A DNA stretch of 64,000 nt from Paenibacillus apiarius (lineage in GTDB: Bacteria > Bacillota > Bacilli > Paenibacillales > Paenibacillaceae): positions 930,001 to 994,000 of the forward strand of contig NZ_JAFFHZ010000001.1 in the NCBI RefSeq assembly GCF_017052585.1. Direction: 5' to 3'. A program made the translations under genes and the position numbers. Positions 8,582 through 18,472 of this stretch are shown here, piece after piece (within the stretch, counting starts at the first letter, position 1; every line of letters starts with the position of its first letter). A model generated the notes under the pieces. The model did not search any database. It was not told the DNA's origin and was given only the letters and a program-made list of their open reading frames with translations.

Positions 8582-9622
8582 ATGGCATTACCAGTTGCCG
8601 TCAACGGCATGGGCCGCATCGGCCGGCTTGTGTTTCGACGGGCTATGGATGAAGCTGAATCACCGTTTTGCATTCGGGCAGTGAACAGCCTCTATCCGGC
8701 TTCCACCATCGCGCACCTGCTCAAGTACGACTCCATTCACGGAAAATGGAACGCGGATATTGCCTCCGAAGGCAATACGCTCATTATTAATGATACGCAC
8801 ATTCCGGTATTGGCAGAAGCCGATCCGGCAAGGCTGCCGTGGCAACAACTCGGCATTCATACCGCCATCGATGCAACGGGCAAATTCACGGACCGCCCAG
8901 GTGCTTCTAAGCATATTGAAGCGGGCGCGGAGAAAGTTATCGTCACCGCCCCCGGCAAGCAGCTCGACCTTACGGTCGTCATGGGCGTCAACGAACAGAT
9001 GTATGACGACGAGGCTCACCGGCTCATTTCCGCCGCATCGTGCACGACGAACTGTCTCGCGCCGGTCCTGCACCTTCTCGATCGCTCGTTCGGCGTCGTC
9101 TCCGGCTGGATGACAACCATCCATTCGTATACCAATGATCAGAAGCATCTCGACAATCCGCATAAGGACCTGCGCCGCGCGCGCGCATGCACGCAATCGA
9201 TGGTCCCAACGTCTACCGGAGTAGGCAAGGCGCTAGCCGGCATACTGCCGCATCTGGCGCCTGCCGTTCAAGGCATTTCCGTACGGGTGCCGACACCAGA
9301 CGTATCGCTCGTCGATTTGACGGCCGAGGTGAAGACACCGGTGACGGCAGACGACGTCCGGCTCGCGTTCCTTCATGCGATCCGGGACGGATATGACCGT
9401 TATGTGGAATGGTGCGATGAGCCCCTCGTCTCGACGGACTTCATAGGCAACGACAAATCCGCGGTCGTGGACGGCTTGTCGCTCATCGCGCACGATCGGC
9501 ACATCAAGCTATTGGCTTGGTATGACAATGAGTGGGCTTATGCGGCGCGGGTCGTCGACTTGGCCCGCCATCTGACTCAGGAAGGAGTGGAGAGCGCATG
9601 TCCAACAGCAGCAGCCCAGTAA
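8582..9622 (+). CDS. gapB: Glyceraldehyde-3-phosphate dehydrogenase, gluconeogenic GapB type
   Basis: 346 residues, start ATG after AAGGAGG. Rossmann motif NGMGRIGR is at 8-15 and the catalytic Cys154 is in ASCTTNC with the partner His further on (TIHSYTNDQ). The position after the second strand reads AVNSLYP where NAD-specific glycolytic enzymes have AVND; loss of that Asp is typical of NADP-preferring GapB, which works in the gluconeogenic direction. Assignment to GapB is supported by the CcpN-type operator and by ppdK downstream. The stop codon overlaps an in-frame ATG (TAATG) of the following small gene, and the next gene's better start lies inside gapB. Confidence 0.9.
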   Translation: MALPVAVNGMGRIGRLVFRRAMDEAESPFCIRAVNSLYPASTIAHLLKYDSIHGKWNADIASEGNTLIINDTHIPVLAEADPARLPWQQLGIHTAIDATGKFTDRPGASKHIEAGAEKVIVTAPGKQLDLTVVMGVNEQMYDDEAHRLISAASCTTNCLAPVLHLLDRSFGVVSGWMTTIHSYTNDQKHLDNPHKDLRRARACTQSMVPTSTGVGKALAGILPHLAPAVQGISVRVPTPDVSLVDLTAEVKTPVTADDVRLAFLHAIRDGYDRYVEWCDEPLVSTDFIGNDKSAVVDGLSLIAHDRHIKLLAWYDNEWAYAARVVDLARHLTQEGVESACPTAAAQ

Positions 9623-9759
9623 TGCTGGGCGTCATTTTATGCGAACGATGCGACAAGGTTCTGGAAGAGATCGATACAGAAAAAGTGACCGTCTACTACC
9701 ATCGGTGCGATGATTGCGCCGCCAGTAATGAAATAGATCGAATCGGGGGAGACGTTTGA
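9598..9759 (+). CDS. SR1P-like small zinc-ribbon protein between gapB and ppdK
   Basis: 53 residues from ATG 9598, which has AAGGAG 10 bases upstream; an alternative ATG at 9622 overlaps the gapB stop and gives 45 residues that fit the family better. The sequence has two CxxC pairs (CERC, CDDC) around EKVTVYYHRC and resembles SR1P, the 39-residue protein encoded by the Bacillus dual-function RNA SR1, which binds GapA and enhances RNase J1. Its stop overlaps the ppdK start (TGATG). Similarity judged by eye. Its position in a CcpN-type gluconeogenic operon agrees with CcpN control of SR1 in Bacillus. Confidence 0.72.
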   Translation: MSNSSSPVMLGVILCERCDKVLEEIDTEKVTVYYHRCDDCAASNEIDRIGGDV

Positions 9760-12434
9760 TGAAATCGAATTGGATTAGTCATTTCCGGCATGGAGATGCC
9801 GGCATGAAGTCGCTGCTAGGCGGCAAGGGAGCCAATCTGGCGGAGATGACGCGCATCGGGCTGCCGGTGCCGCCGGGCTTCACCATCACGACGGAGGCGT
9901 GCCGCTCCTATTATGCGCTGAATCGGCTGCCAGACGGCCTGATGGATGACGCGCGCGCCGCCCTGCAGGCGGTCGAGCTGGCGCGCGGCCAGCAATTCGG
10001 GGACGCCGGCGATCCGCTTCTCGTATCCGTCCGCTCCGGCTCTGTCCATTCCATGCCCGGAATGATGGATACGATTCTGAATCTCGGGCTGAACGATGAC
10101 ACGGTTCAGGGGCTGGCCGCCGTCACGAGCGACGAACGCTTCGCCTATGATTGCTATCGGCGGCTCATCCACATGTTCGGCAACGTCGTGTTCGGCGTCG
10201 AGTCCGACGCATTCGAACGCATTCTCGCCGATGTGAAGTCCCAGTGCGGCGCCCAATCGGATCAGAACGTAACGGCGGACGGCTTCCGCGAGCTTGTCGG
10301 GCGCTACAAGCAATACTTGGAGGAAACGGCCGGCGCCCCGTTCCCGCAAGATGTGCACGTCCAGCTGCAATTGGCCGTCGAGGCGGTATTTCGGAGCTGG
10401 AACAACCACCGGGCACAGGTATACCGCAAGCTGCACCACATCCCGGACGACGAGGGCACCGCCGTCAACATTCAATCGATGGTGTTCGGCAACCGCGGCG
10501 CGGACAGCGGCACGGGCGTGCTCTTCACCCGCCATCCGTCGACCGGGTCGCGTGAGCTGTTCGGCGAGTATTTGACGGATGCCCAAGGAGAGGATGTCGT
10601 CGCCGGCACCCGGACGCCGCAACCGATTGCCAAGCTGGAGGACGACATGCCGGACCTGTATGAGCAGCTGATACAAGCGGCCGGGCAGTTGGAGCGCCAC
10701 TACCGCGACATGCAGGACATCGAGTTCACGGTCGAGCGCGGCAAGCTGTTCATTCTCCAGACGCGGGCCGGCAAGCGGACGGCGCAGGCCGCCGTCGCCA
10801 TCTCGGTCGCGCTGGTTAAGGAAGGGCTCATCACGGTGCAGGAGGCCTTGCTGCGGACGGATGTCGCGCAGCTGGAGCATCTGCTGCATCCGTCGATAGC
10901 GCCCGATGCCGCGGTTGACGCGGTCGCGTCCGGCCTGCCCGCTTCCCCGGGCGCCGCTTCCGGCCGCATCGTGCTCGATGCCGATGAGGCCGAGCGCCTG
11001 GCCGCCGCCGGCGAGCGCGTCATTCTCGTCCGGCCGGAGACGACGCCGGAGGACATTCACGGCGTGCTGGCGGCAGAAGGCGTCTTGACGAGCCGGGGCG
11101 GCATGACGAGCCATGCGGCCGTCGTCGCCCGCAGCATGGGGAAGCCGTGCGTCTCGGGCTGCGAGGACGTGTGCTTCGACTTCGGGCAGAAGCGCATCGT
11201 CATCGGGACGCGGACGTTCCGCGAAGGCGACCTGCTGTCCATCGACGGTACGACAGGCCGGATTATAGCCGGCGCCGTACCGGTCGTCGAGGCGGATATG
11301 TCGGCCGAGTTCCTGCAACTGCTGGAATGGGCCGACCGTGAACGCGAGCTGCGCGTCTATGCGAACGCGGATGCGCCGGAGGAGGCCGCCAAGGCGCGCG
11401 CGCTCGGCGCAGAAGGCATCGGCCTGTGCCGAACCGAGCACATGTTCATGTCCGCGCACCGGCTTCAGATCGTGCAGGACATGATCCTTGCGGAGACAGA
11501 GACGGAGCGCCGGAAGGCCTTGGCGAAGCTGCTGCCGATGCAGCAGGACGACTTCGAGGGCATCTTCGAGGCGATGGACGGCTTGACGGTCACGATACGT
11601 CTGCTGGACCCGCCGCTGCATGAGTTCCTGCCGAATCTGGAGGAGCTCGTCGTGCGGCAAACGGAGCTGATGGCGAAGGACGTCGGAACGCCGCAGGAGC
11701 GGCGCGAACTGGAACGATTAATCGCCAAAGTACGCTCCCTGCACGAAATGAACCCGATGCTCGGCCAGCGTGGCTGCCGCCTCGGCATTCTGTTCCCGGA
11801 AATCTATGAAATGCAGGTGGAGGCGCTGTTCCTGGCGGCATCCCGCATGCTGCGCCAAGGCGTGCGCGTGCAGCCGGACATTATGGTCCCGCTCGTCGGG
11901 CATGCTGCCGAGCTGCGTCTGCTGCGGGAGCTTATCGAGCGCACCGCCGAGCGGGTGCTCGGTCCGGAGCGCCGCAGCTGCGCCTATCGCGTCGGCACGA
12001 TGATCGAGGTGCCGCGCGCCGCGCTTACGGCGGGCCAGATCGCGGAGCATGCCGATTTCTTCTCGTTCGGCACGAACGATCTGACGCAGATGACGTTCGG
12101 CTGCAGCCGCGACGACGCAGAGGGCAAGTTCCTCACCCACTACGTCGACCGCCGCCTGCTGGCCGCCAACCCGTTCCAAGTGCTGGACACGACCGGTGTC
12201 GGCCAATTGATTGAGCTCGCGGTGACCCGCGGCCTTGCCGCCAACCCGCAGCTGACGACCGGCATTTGCGGCGAGCACGGAGGGGATCGGGATTCCATCC
12301 TCTTCTGCCACGTGACAGGATTGGATTATGTCAGCTGTTCGACATACCGTATCCCGCTTGCCCGGATCGCAGCCGCTCAAGCGAAGCTGCTGCTCGGCAG
12401 CCGGAACGCTTCGCTGCATTCCGTGTCCGTGTAG
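9759..12434 (+). CDS. ppdK: Pyruvate, phosphate dikinase
   Basis: 891 residues, the usual length. It interconverts pyruvate, ATP and phosphate with PEP, AMP and diphosphate. The N-terminal ATP-binding domain opens with LLGGKGANLAEM; the swivelling phosphohistidine domain has SRGGMTSHAAVVARSMGKPC with His452; the C-terminal PEP domain has ARALGAEGIGLCRTEHMF and GICGEHGGD (Cys837). ATG 9759 overlaps the stop of the preceding gene and follows GGGGGAG. With gapB it would feed gluconeogenesis. The gene is visibly richer in G/C at third positions than its neighbours, enough to give a 614-codon shadow frame on the other strand. No regulatory protein (PDRP) is in the window. Confidence 0.95.
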   Translation: MKSNWISHFRHGDAGMKSLLGGKGANLAEMTRIGLPVPPGFTITTEACRSYYALNRLPDGLMDDARAALQAVELARGQQFGDAGDPLLVSVRSGSVHSMPGMMDTILNLGLNDDTVQGLAAVTSDERFAYDCYRRLIHMFGNVVFGVESDAFERILADVKSQCGAQSDQNVTADGFRELVGRYKQYLEETAGAPFPQDVHVQLQLAVEAVFRSWNNHRAQVYRKLHHIPDDEGTAVNIQSMVFGNRGADSGTGVLFTRHPSTGSRELFGEYLTDAQGEDVVAGTRTPQPIAKLEDDMPDLYEQLIQAAGQLERHYRDMQDIEFTVERGKLFILQTRAGKRTAQAAVAISVALVKEGLITVQEALLRTDVAQLEHLLHPSIAPDAAVDAVASGLPASPGAASGRIVLDADEAERLAAAGERVILVRPETTPEDIHGVLAAEGVLTSRGGMTSHAAVVARSMGKPCVSGCEDVCFDFGQKRIVIGTRTFREGDLLSIDGTTGRIIAGAVPVVEADMSAEFLQLLEWADRERELRVYANADAPEEAAKARALGAEGIGLCRTEHMFMSAHRLQIVQDMILAETETERRKALAKLLPMQQDDFEGIFEAMDGLTVTIRLLDPPLHEFLPNLEELVVRQTELMAKDVGTPQERRELERLIAKVRSLHEMNPMLGQRGCRLGILFPEIYEMQVEALFLAASRMLRQGVRVQPDIMVPLVGHAAELRLLRELIERTAERVLGPERRSCAYRVGTMIEVPRAALTAGQIAEHADFFSFGTNDLTQMTFGCSRDDAEGKFLTHYVDRRLLAANPFQVLDTTGVGQLIELAVTRGLAANPQLTTGICGEHGGDRDSILFCHVTGLDYVSCSTYRIPLARIAAAQAKLLLGSRNASLHSVSV

Positions 12435-12460
12435 AAAATGGATCATCGCTCCAATAAACA

Positions 12461-12490
12461 GGCGTCCGCACTCGCGGGCGTCTTTTTTTT
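12461..12490 (+). terminator. Terminator after ppdK
   Basis: A 9-base stem with G-T wobbles (GGCGTCCGC actc... GCGGGCGTC region) followed by eight T residues, 26 bases after the ppdK stop. Confidence 0.85.
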
Positions 12491-12822
12491 GAAAATCCAT
12501 GTAAACATCGCTGCAAAGCATACAAAGTTGGGATTAAAAAAGATGCGAGCAATCCTTATGGCTATAACAACCGCCTTTGCACGCACTCTTTCACCTACGA
12601 AAGGCCTTGAGACAGGTTTTCTGATCAAAAGGTAGAGTGCAGCAAAGGACGGAGCGAATCCCTTTTGTTCAGTTCCTTGAAACCAATGGGTGTTGAGGCC
12701 GAAACCTTGTTTATTTGAACGCGGGATGTGATACAATAAGCGCATGACGGCTTCAATGCCGTCTATCTTTCATACTATTGAAAGGGTTGGGTGAGGGGCT
12801 ACGATGGAAAGAGGGTATTTCA
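12491..12822 (+). other. Leader and promoter region of the purine permease
   Basis: No gene supported. An extended -10 (TGATACAAT, around 12728-12736) and a small hairpin GACGGC ttcaat GCCGTC (about 12747-12764) precede the gene. I looked for a purine riboswitch (expected before such permeases) and saw no conserved core. Confidence 0.4.
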
Positions 12823-14175
12823 TTGGTCCGCCAAAAAGAACACTCGCGCGCGCAGGCGGATTCCGGTTCTTTGCCTAATGCGCCTTTACGGTCAACCGCT
12901 GGCGGGATGCGCCGGGAGCTGTTGGCCGGAGTCGTGTCCTTTTTTGCAATCGTCTATATCATCATCGTCAATGCATCGATATTGGCCGACGCCGGTATTC
13001 CGCAAGAAGCGGGCATAGTCGCGACCGTGCTCGCCTCCGCCGCCGGATGCTTCATCATGGGCTGGTGGGGCAAAGCGCCGATCATTCTCGTGCCGGGCAT
13101 GGGGATCAACGCCATGTTCACATACACGCTCGTGCACGGTATGGGATTAACGTGGCAGCAGGCGTTGGCGGTTGTATTCATATCGGGCATCTGCTTCACG
13201 ATTATCAGCTTCACCACGCTTGCTGAACAGCTGCGGGCGGCTATTCCTGATTCGCTGCAGGAGGCCATTTCCGTGGGCATCGGCTTAATGCTCGTGCTCA
13301 TCGGGCTGCAAAAAGGCGGCGTCATCGTCTCCGATGCGTCGACCATCATTGCCGTGCAATCCTTCGGCGAGCCAGGCGTGTGGGTCACGTTCGCCACGTT
13401 GGCGCTGACTTGCATCCTGTTCACGCGCAAAGTGCCGGGCCATCTGCTGATCGCGATCATCTTCGGCACTGCGCTTGCTTATGTGACCGGAGCCGTATCT
13501 TCCGGCGCAACTAGTGCAGCCGGTGAAGGCAGAGCCGCGAACGAGGCGTTTTCCTGGGCGGTGTACGGCGACGTTTTCGGTCAGTTCACCTGGGAAGGCG
13601 TGTCCGCCGCTTCTATGGCTATTGCGGTGTTTTCGTTGACACTGGTCATCGTGTTTGAAAATGTCGGCTTGATTAACGCCCAATTGAACATGTGCCGCCG
13701 CCCCGAGCGCTTCCAGCGCGCCATGCAGGCGAATGCCCTGTCGGTCGTCACCTGCGGGATATTCGGAACGAGCCCGACCGTAGCTACGGTCGAAACGGCG
13801 GCTGGCATTTCGGCGGGAGGCCGTACGGGATGGACCTCCATCGTGACCGGGTCCTTATTCCTGGTTACGCTCGTGGCGCTGCCATTATTGACGTTCGTGC
13901 CCGATCAGGCCGTTGCGCCGATTCTCATCTTCATCGGCGGCTTAATGATGCCTGCCGTGAAGAAGATTCGCTTCGAGCCTATGGCCGAGGGACTGCCCGC
14001 GTTCTTCATCATCGCGTTCATCCCGCTCATGCACAGCATCGTGGATGGCATCGCCATTGGGTTCGTCAGCTACGCCTTGTTCCAAATCGCTGTCGGAAAG
14101 GCGCGCGAAGTAAAGCCGCTGTTTTACGTCATCTCGGTGTTGTTCGCGGTGCATTTCGTGCTGCAAGCACTATAA
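12823..14175 (+). CDS. NCS2-family (AzgA/PbuG-like) guanine/hypoxanthine permease
   Basis: 450 residues from TTG 12823, chosen because GGAAAGAGGG lies about 8 bases upstream; a longer frame from TTG 12778 (465 residues) is possible. The protein is almost wholly hydrophobic, with 12-13 membrane segments. AzgA-type landmarks are VSFFAIVYIIIVNASILADAG near the N-terminus, PGMGINAMFTYT, and SPTVATVETAAGISAGGRTG. It would import hypoxanthine, guanine or adenine with protons across the cytoplasmic membrane. It is monocistronic, with its own terminator. Exact substrate cannot be read from sequence. Confidence 0.9.
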   Translation: MVRQKEHSRAQADSGSLPNAPLRSTAGGMRRELLAGVVSFFAIVYIIIVNASILADAGIPQEAGIVATVLASAAGCFIMGWWGKAPIILVPGMGINAMFTYTLVHGMGLTWQQALAVVFISGICFTIISFTTLAEQLRAAIPDSLQEAISVGIGLMLVLIGLQKGGVIVSDASTIIAVQSFGEPGVWVTFATLALTCILFTRKVPGHLLIAIIFGTALAYVTGAVSSGATSAAGEGRAANEAFSWAVYGDVFGQFTWEGVSAASMAIAVFSLTLVIVFENVGLINAQLNMCRRPERFQRAMQANALSVVTCGIFGTSPTVATVETAAGISAGGRTGWTSIVTGSLFLVTLVALPLLTFVPDQAVAPILIFIGGLMMPAVKKIRFEPMAEGLPAFFIIAFIPLMHSIVDGIAIGFVSYALFQIAVGKAREVKPLFYVISVLFAVHFVLQAL

Positions 14176-14188
14176 TTATTGCTAACTG

Positions 14189-14218
14189 GGCGGCTTCGGA
14201 TTGAAGCCGCCTTTGTTG
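14189..14218 (+). terminator. Terminator after purine permease
   Basis: Perfect 9-base stem GGCGGCTTC with loop GGATT, followed by a T-rich stretch, 13 bases after the stop. Confidence 0.9.
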
Positions 14219-14295
14219 TGCCGCGAAACACCGTTCACAGGTTAGATGTAGATGTAGATGTGGACGAACAGTTGATGCAATAGTGGAGAGGGAAC

Positions 14296-14485
14296 GGCTC
14301 CAACTGCAATTATACATTTGAAAGCAGCCTTTTTACGTTTTTCGTCACACTGGACTGCAATCGTGCAGCTCTTTTTTGCGAAATCGCACAAATACTGGTA
14401 ATACCTGCATTTCGAACTGCACATTCGCAGCTCATACGCCGAAAAGGGAAGCATTTCTCAACAACAACTGCACAAATGCAGTTCG
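14296..14485 (-). repeat. Dispersed intergenic hairpin repeat, copy A
   Basis: About 190 bases, clearly homologous to the plus-strand stretch at 36665-36853 (copy B). Read on the minus strand both begin with CTGCATTTGTGCAGTTG, continue with GAGCTGC(A/G)AATGTGCAGTTC, a conserved ATTTGTGCGAT segment and end in ATTGCAGTTGGAGC. Each box is an imperfect TGCA...TGCA palindrome, so the RNA would fold into a row of short hairpins. No ribosome-binding site or protein family is visible. Confidence 0.75.
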
Positions 14486-15179
14486 CAGGCACCTCACCTG
14501 AACTTCGTCCAACAACATGGCACAACAGATGCCGAAATCGCCCTTTTGAGTGGAAACATTAGATGAAAGCAGGCCAGACAGTCCCCCAGTCATTCTGCGC
14601 ATATGTCATGAAAATGGAGATGGACATCGTCCCTTTTTATCCGGTTGGAGCTTCCTGTCACTCTCCCCTTCATTCAGAGAAAACGAGTACTGCGTGCCTG
14701 AGGCGCTAGACGACGCGAGTGATTTAACTGTAATTACTGCAACAACTGAGATGCAATGTTACTGGAGACAGGTACACAGGAATTTATATTGCCCTCCAGA
14801 GGAGTGCCCCTTCTGACCGAGTGGGAGAATGCGGAGAAACACTTTGCAGTTAGTTAATCTAAGTTGAACTATATTTTTCTCCACGTTCGAAGCAAGTCCC
14901 ATTGGACAAAGTACAACGGAATGTGCAAAGCGGGCGGATCAAGGACCAGTAGACTGTATTCTGTCCAGTGGCTCTGCTTTATTTTTACCGATTGCCGAAA
15001 TAAAAGTGTCGAAGCGCTGGAGTTAATTCCAGTTAAACCTGCTGTAAAGAAGGATTCGATGCTCTTTCTGCTGCACAAAATCCAATGACGGGACCATGAT
15101 TTAGCTGCACGGGTGGTCTTCCCTTACCTCTTTTTCACTTCGGGTGGACAGATTCTTCAACAAAATTTCTCATTATTCA
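14486..15179. other. Gene-poor intergenic region
   Basis: About 700 bases without a supportable gene. It holds the 17-base motif TCTCCCCTTCATTCAGA (14662-14678), shared in nearly identical form with 36443-36459 and 60241-60257. Two open frames (14550-14816, 14864-15088) lack start signals and family character. Confidence 0.5.
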
Positions 15180-15208
15180 TTGATAATTCAAAAATAGTTG
15201 AATATACT
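15180..15208 (+). promoter_or_regulatory. glpF promoter
   Basis: TTGATA (15180-15185), 17-base spacer, TATACT (15203-15208): a good sigma-A promoter. Start of transcription near 15215, giving a leader of about 180 bases. Confidence 0.7.
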
Positions 15209-15224
15209 GTAATTAAGTTAATAG

Positions 15225-15238
15225 CTAAAGCGGTTACA
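15225..15238 (+). promoter_or_regulatory. Candidate cre (CcpA site) in glpF leader
   Basis: CTAAAGCGGTTACA matches the cre consensus TGWAANCGNTNWCA at all positions but the first two. It lies about 10 bases after the predicted transcription start, a roadblock position. glpFK is a known CcpA target in Bacillus. Confidence 0.55.
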
Positions 15239-15247
15239 TGAGAAATG

Positions 15248-15310
15248 GAGATGACCAATTCATATCTTTGCCTTGCGGCAAGGGTGTATGATATTGGATC
15301 ATCTCTTTTT
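15248..15310 (+). terminator. Leader terminator of glpFK, probable GlpP antitermination target
   Basis: A long interrupted hairpin (GAGATGA-CCAAT... with ATTGG-A-TCATCTC) followed by TTTTTG lies 84 bases before glpF. In Bacillus, GlpP with glycerol-3-phosphate lets polymerase pass the equivalent leader terminators of glpFK and glpD. No glpP gene is in this window. Confidence 0.75.
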
Positions 15311-15394
15311 GCTTGCAGGGGGTGCGTAGCAGAAAAAAGTATCGTATTCTGAAAATATGAAAACGCATACAGATAATCCGGGGAGGAACTTTGG

Positions 15395-16099
15395 ATGACA
15401 CCATTTTGGGGAGAGTTAATTGGGACTTTGTTATTGATTGTATTGGGTGATGGCGTTGTGGCCGGGGTCGTCCTGCGAAAATCAAAAGCGGAAAACAGCG
15501 GCTGGATCGTAATCGGGTTCGGATGGGGACTCGCCGTGGCCATTGCCGTGTATGCAGTCGGGTCAGTTAGCGGGGCGCACCTCAATCCGGCCGTAACGCT
15601 GGGGATGGCGGCCATTGGCAAGTTTGCTTGGGATCAAGTTCCGCTGTATATTGCGGCGCAAATGATCGGGGCATTTCTCGGAGCCGTGGTCGTATGGCTG
15701 CATTATTTGCCGCACTGGCGGGCGACTGAGGATCAAGCGGCCAAGCTCGCGGTGTTCGCAACGGCTCCGGCCATCCGCAGCACAGGGTCTAATTTGTTGA
15801 GTGAAGTGATAGCCACGTTTATTTTCGTGTTCAGCCTGCTTGCCATTGGCGGCAATACATTTGCAGACGGATTACAACCATTTATCGTCGGCTTCCTTAT
15901 CGTCAGCATAGGTCTTTCCCTGGGCGGCACTACAGGTTATGCGATTAACCCTGCACGCGATCTCGGCCCGCGCATCGCGCATGCCCTTCTGCCCATTGCA
16001 GGAAAAGGGTCTTCCGATTGGAGCTATGCATGGGTGCCGATCGTGGGGCCAGTCGTTGGAGGCGTTCTTGGAGCGCTTGCTTATTCGTTCATGTTCTAA
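15395..16099 (+). CDS. glpF: Glycerol uptake facilitator (aquaporin family)
   Basis: 234 residues with six membrane segments and both MIP signature loops: SGAHLNPAVTLG in the first half and GYAINPARDLGPR in the second; the Asp after NPAR is typical of glycerol-conducting channels. GGGGAGG precedes the ATG. It lets glycerol diffuse into the cell, where the glpK product, 45 bases downstream, traps it as glycerol-3-phosphate. Expression is probably governed by the upstream cre and leader terminator. It is slightly shorter than the Bacillus protein (about 274), lacking long tails. Confidence 0.95.
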   Translation: MTPFWGELIGTLLLIVLGDGVVAGVVLRKSKAENSGWIVIGFGWGLAVAIAVYAVGSVSGAHLNPAVTLGMAAIGKFAWDQVPLYIAAQMIGAFLGAVVVWLHYLPHWRATEDQAAKLAVFATAPAIRSTGSNLLSEVIATFIFVFSLLAIGGNTFADGLQPFIVGFLIVSIGLSLGGTTGYAINPARDLGPRIAHALLPIAGKGSSDWSYAWVPIVGPVVGGVLGALAYSFMF

Positions 16100-17698
<1,599 letters not shown>

Positions 17699-17793
17699 TG
17701 TGTCATGGAATTACAAAGTTATTTACTTGATTTAATTCATTTACACGACCGTCAGCTCGTTAGCGAACGAACTCATCACGTCTGCTCAGAAAA

Positions 17794-17827
17794 TGAGCCG
17801 TAGAATACCTCTACGGCTCATTTATTT
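17794..17827. terminator. Terminator between glpK and the convergent secreted-protein gene
   Basis: Perfect 11-base stem TGAGCCGTAGA with loop ATACC, followed by TTTATTTT on the plus strand. It may act for both convergent genes. Confidence 0.85.
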
Positions 17828-18375
17828 TAACCTCCGAAACACTCATCAATAATGCCGGCGACACCAAAAAAGCTCAATAATGCCGAAAACACTTCCTCGC
17901 TTGCCAGTTTAAAAGCATCTTTTACTGCCCATTTGATCGACTCCCCTACTGACATACCTAAGTCTCTTGCAGCTTTAAATGCTCCCGACATCACCTCGAC
18001 GACTTTCTTCACACCGCCGGCAGCTTTAATCGCATCCTTGATTTTAGTTACCTTTGCCGCCGGTATTGCTGCCCCTATTAAAGTTTCACCAATGGCAGCT
18101 ACACAGCCTAAAATGCCCATAGGCTGATACCCATAATGTTCTACTATCCATTCACGTGTAGCTTCGTCACCTTGCGCAAGTACGCTATCGGGTATCTGTT
18201 CAATCATTCTGAGTCCCTGTTCCAGCTCTTGAAGCTTCTGTGCATCGGCAATTGTCATTTCAGCTGTTTGATGCTTCCCCTGTGCATTTGCGGATATTGG
18301 AAGGCTTAATGATGTAAAAAACAACGATACAGCTATTATAGCAGTAACACATACTTGCACCCTTCCTTTAATCAT
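17827..18375 (-). CDS. Secreted protein of unknown function with Gly/Ala-rich amphipathic C-terminus
   Basis: 182 residues; ATG after GAGGAGG. A Sec signal peptide is plain (MIKGRVQVCVTAIIAV... SISANA, cleavage probably after residue 31). A charged linker to about residue 83 is followed by a long Gly/Ala/Val/Lys-rich segment (AAIGETLIGAAIPAAKVTKI and on), predicted helical and amphipathic, ending ECFGG. The mature part has two cysteines (in GILGCVAA and DECFGG) that could form a disulfide around it. I do not recognise the family. The composition is reminiscent of membrane-active peptides; with the small two-span membrane protein divergently encoded next to it, a toxin/immunity pair is possible but unproven. 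Confidence 0.75.
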   Translation of the reverse strand: MIKGRVQVCVTAIIAVSLFFTSLSLPISANAQGKHQTAEMTIADAQKLQELEQGLRMIEQIPDSVLAQGDEATREWIVEHYGYQPMGILGCVAAIGETLIGAAIPAAKVTKIKDAIKAAGGVKKVVEVMSGAFKAARDLGMSVGESIKWAVKDAFKLASEEVFSALLSFFGVAGIIDECFGG

Positions 18376-18472
18376 GAAAAAACCTCCTCTTCCAAATTAT
18401 GTATTGCCATAATTTAGTGTATCATATATTATGATTGGAATAAATACAAATATTCTAGAGGTGAATTTTAAC

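Noticed and set aside
9816-11660. 614-codon minus-strand open frame opposite ppdK
   Set aside because: Shadow of a GC-rich gene; His/Arg/Gln-rich composition with no family character, while ppdK on the plus strand has all catalytic motifs.
12491-12822. Purine riboswitch before the NCS2 permease
   Set aside because: Expected for this gene class, but the conserved core was not found; only a small hairpin is present.
14242-14454. Open frame similar at protein level to another at 36645-36875
   Set aside because: The similarity follows the palindromic boxes of the repeat and both frames lack start signals; the two stretches are better explained as a nucleic-acid repeat.
14550-15088. Two short plus-strand frames in the glpF upstream gap
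   Set aside because: No ribosome-binding site, no domain, odd composition; treated as non-coding.
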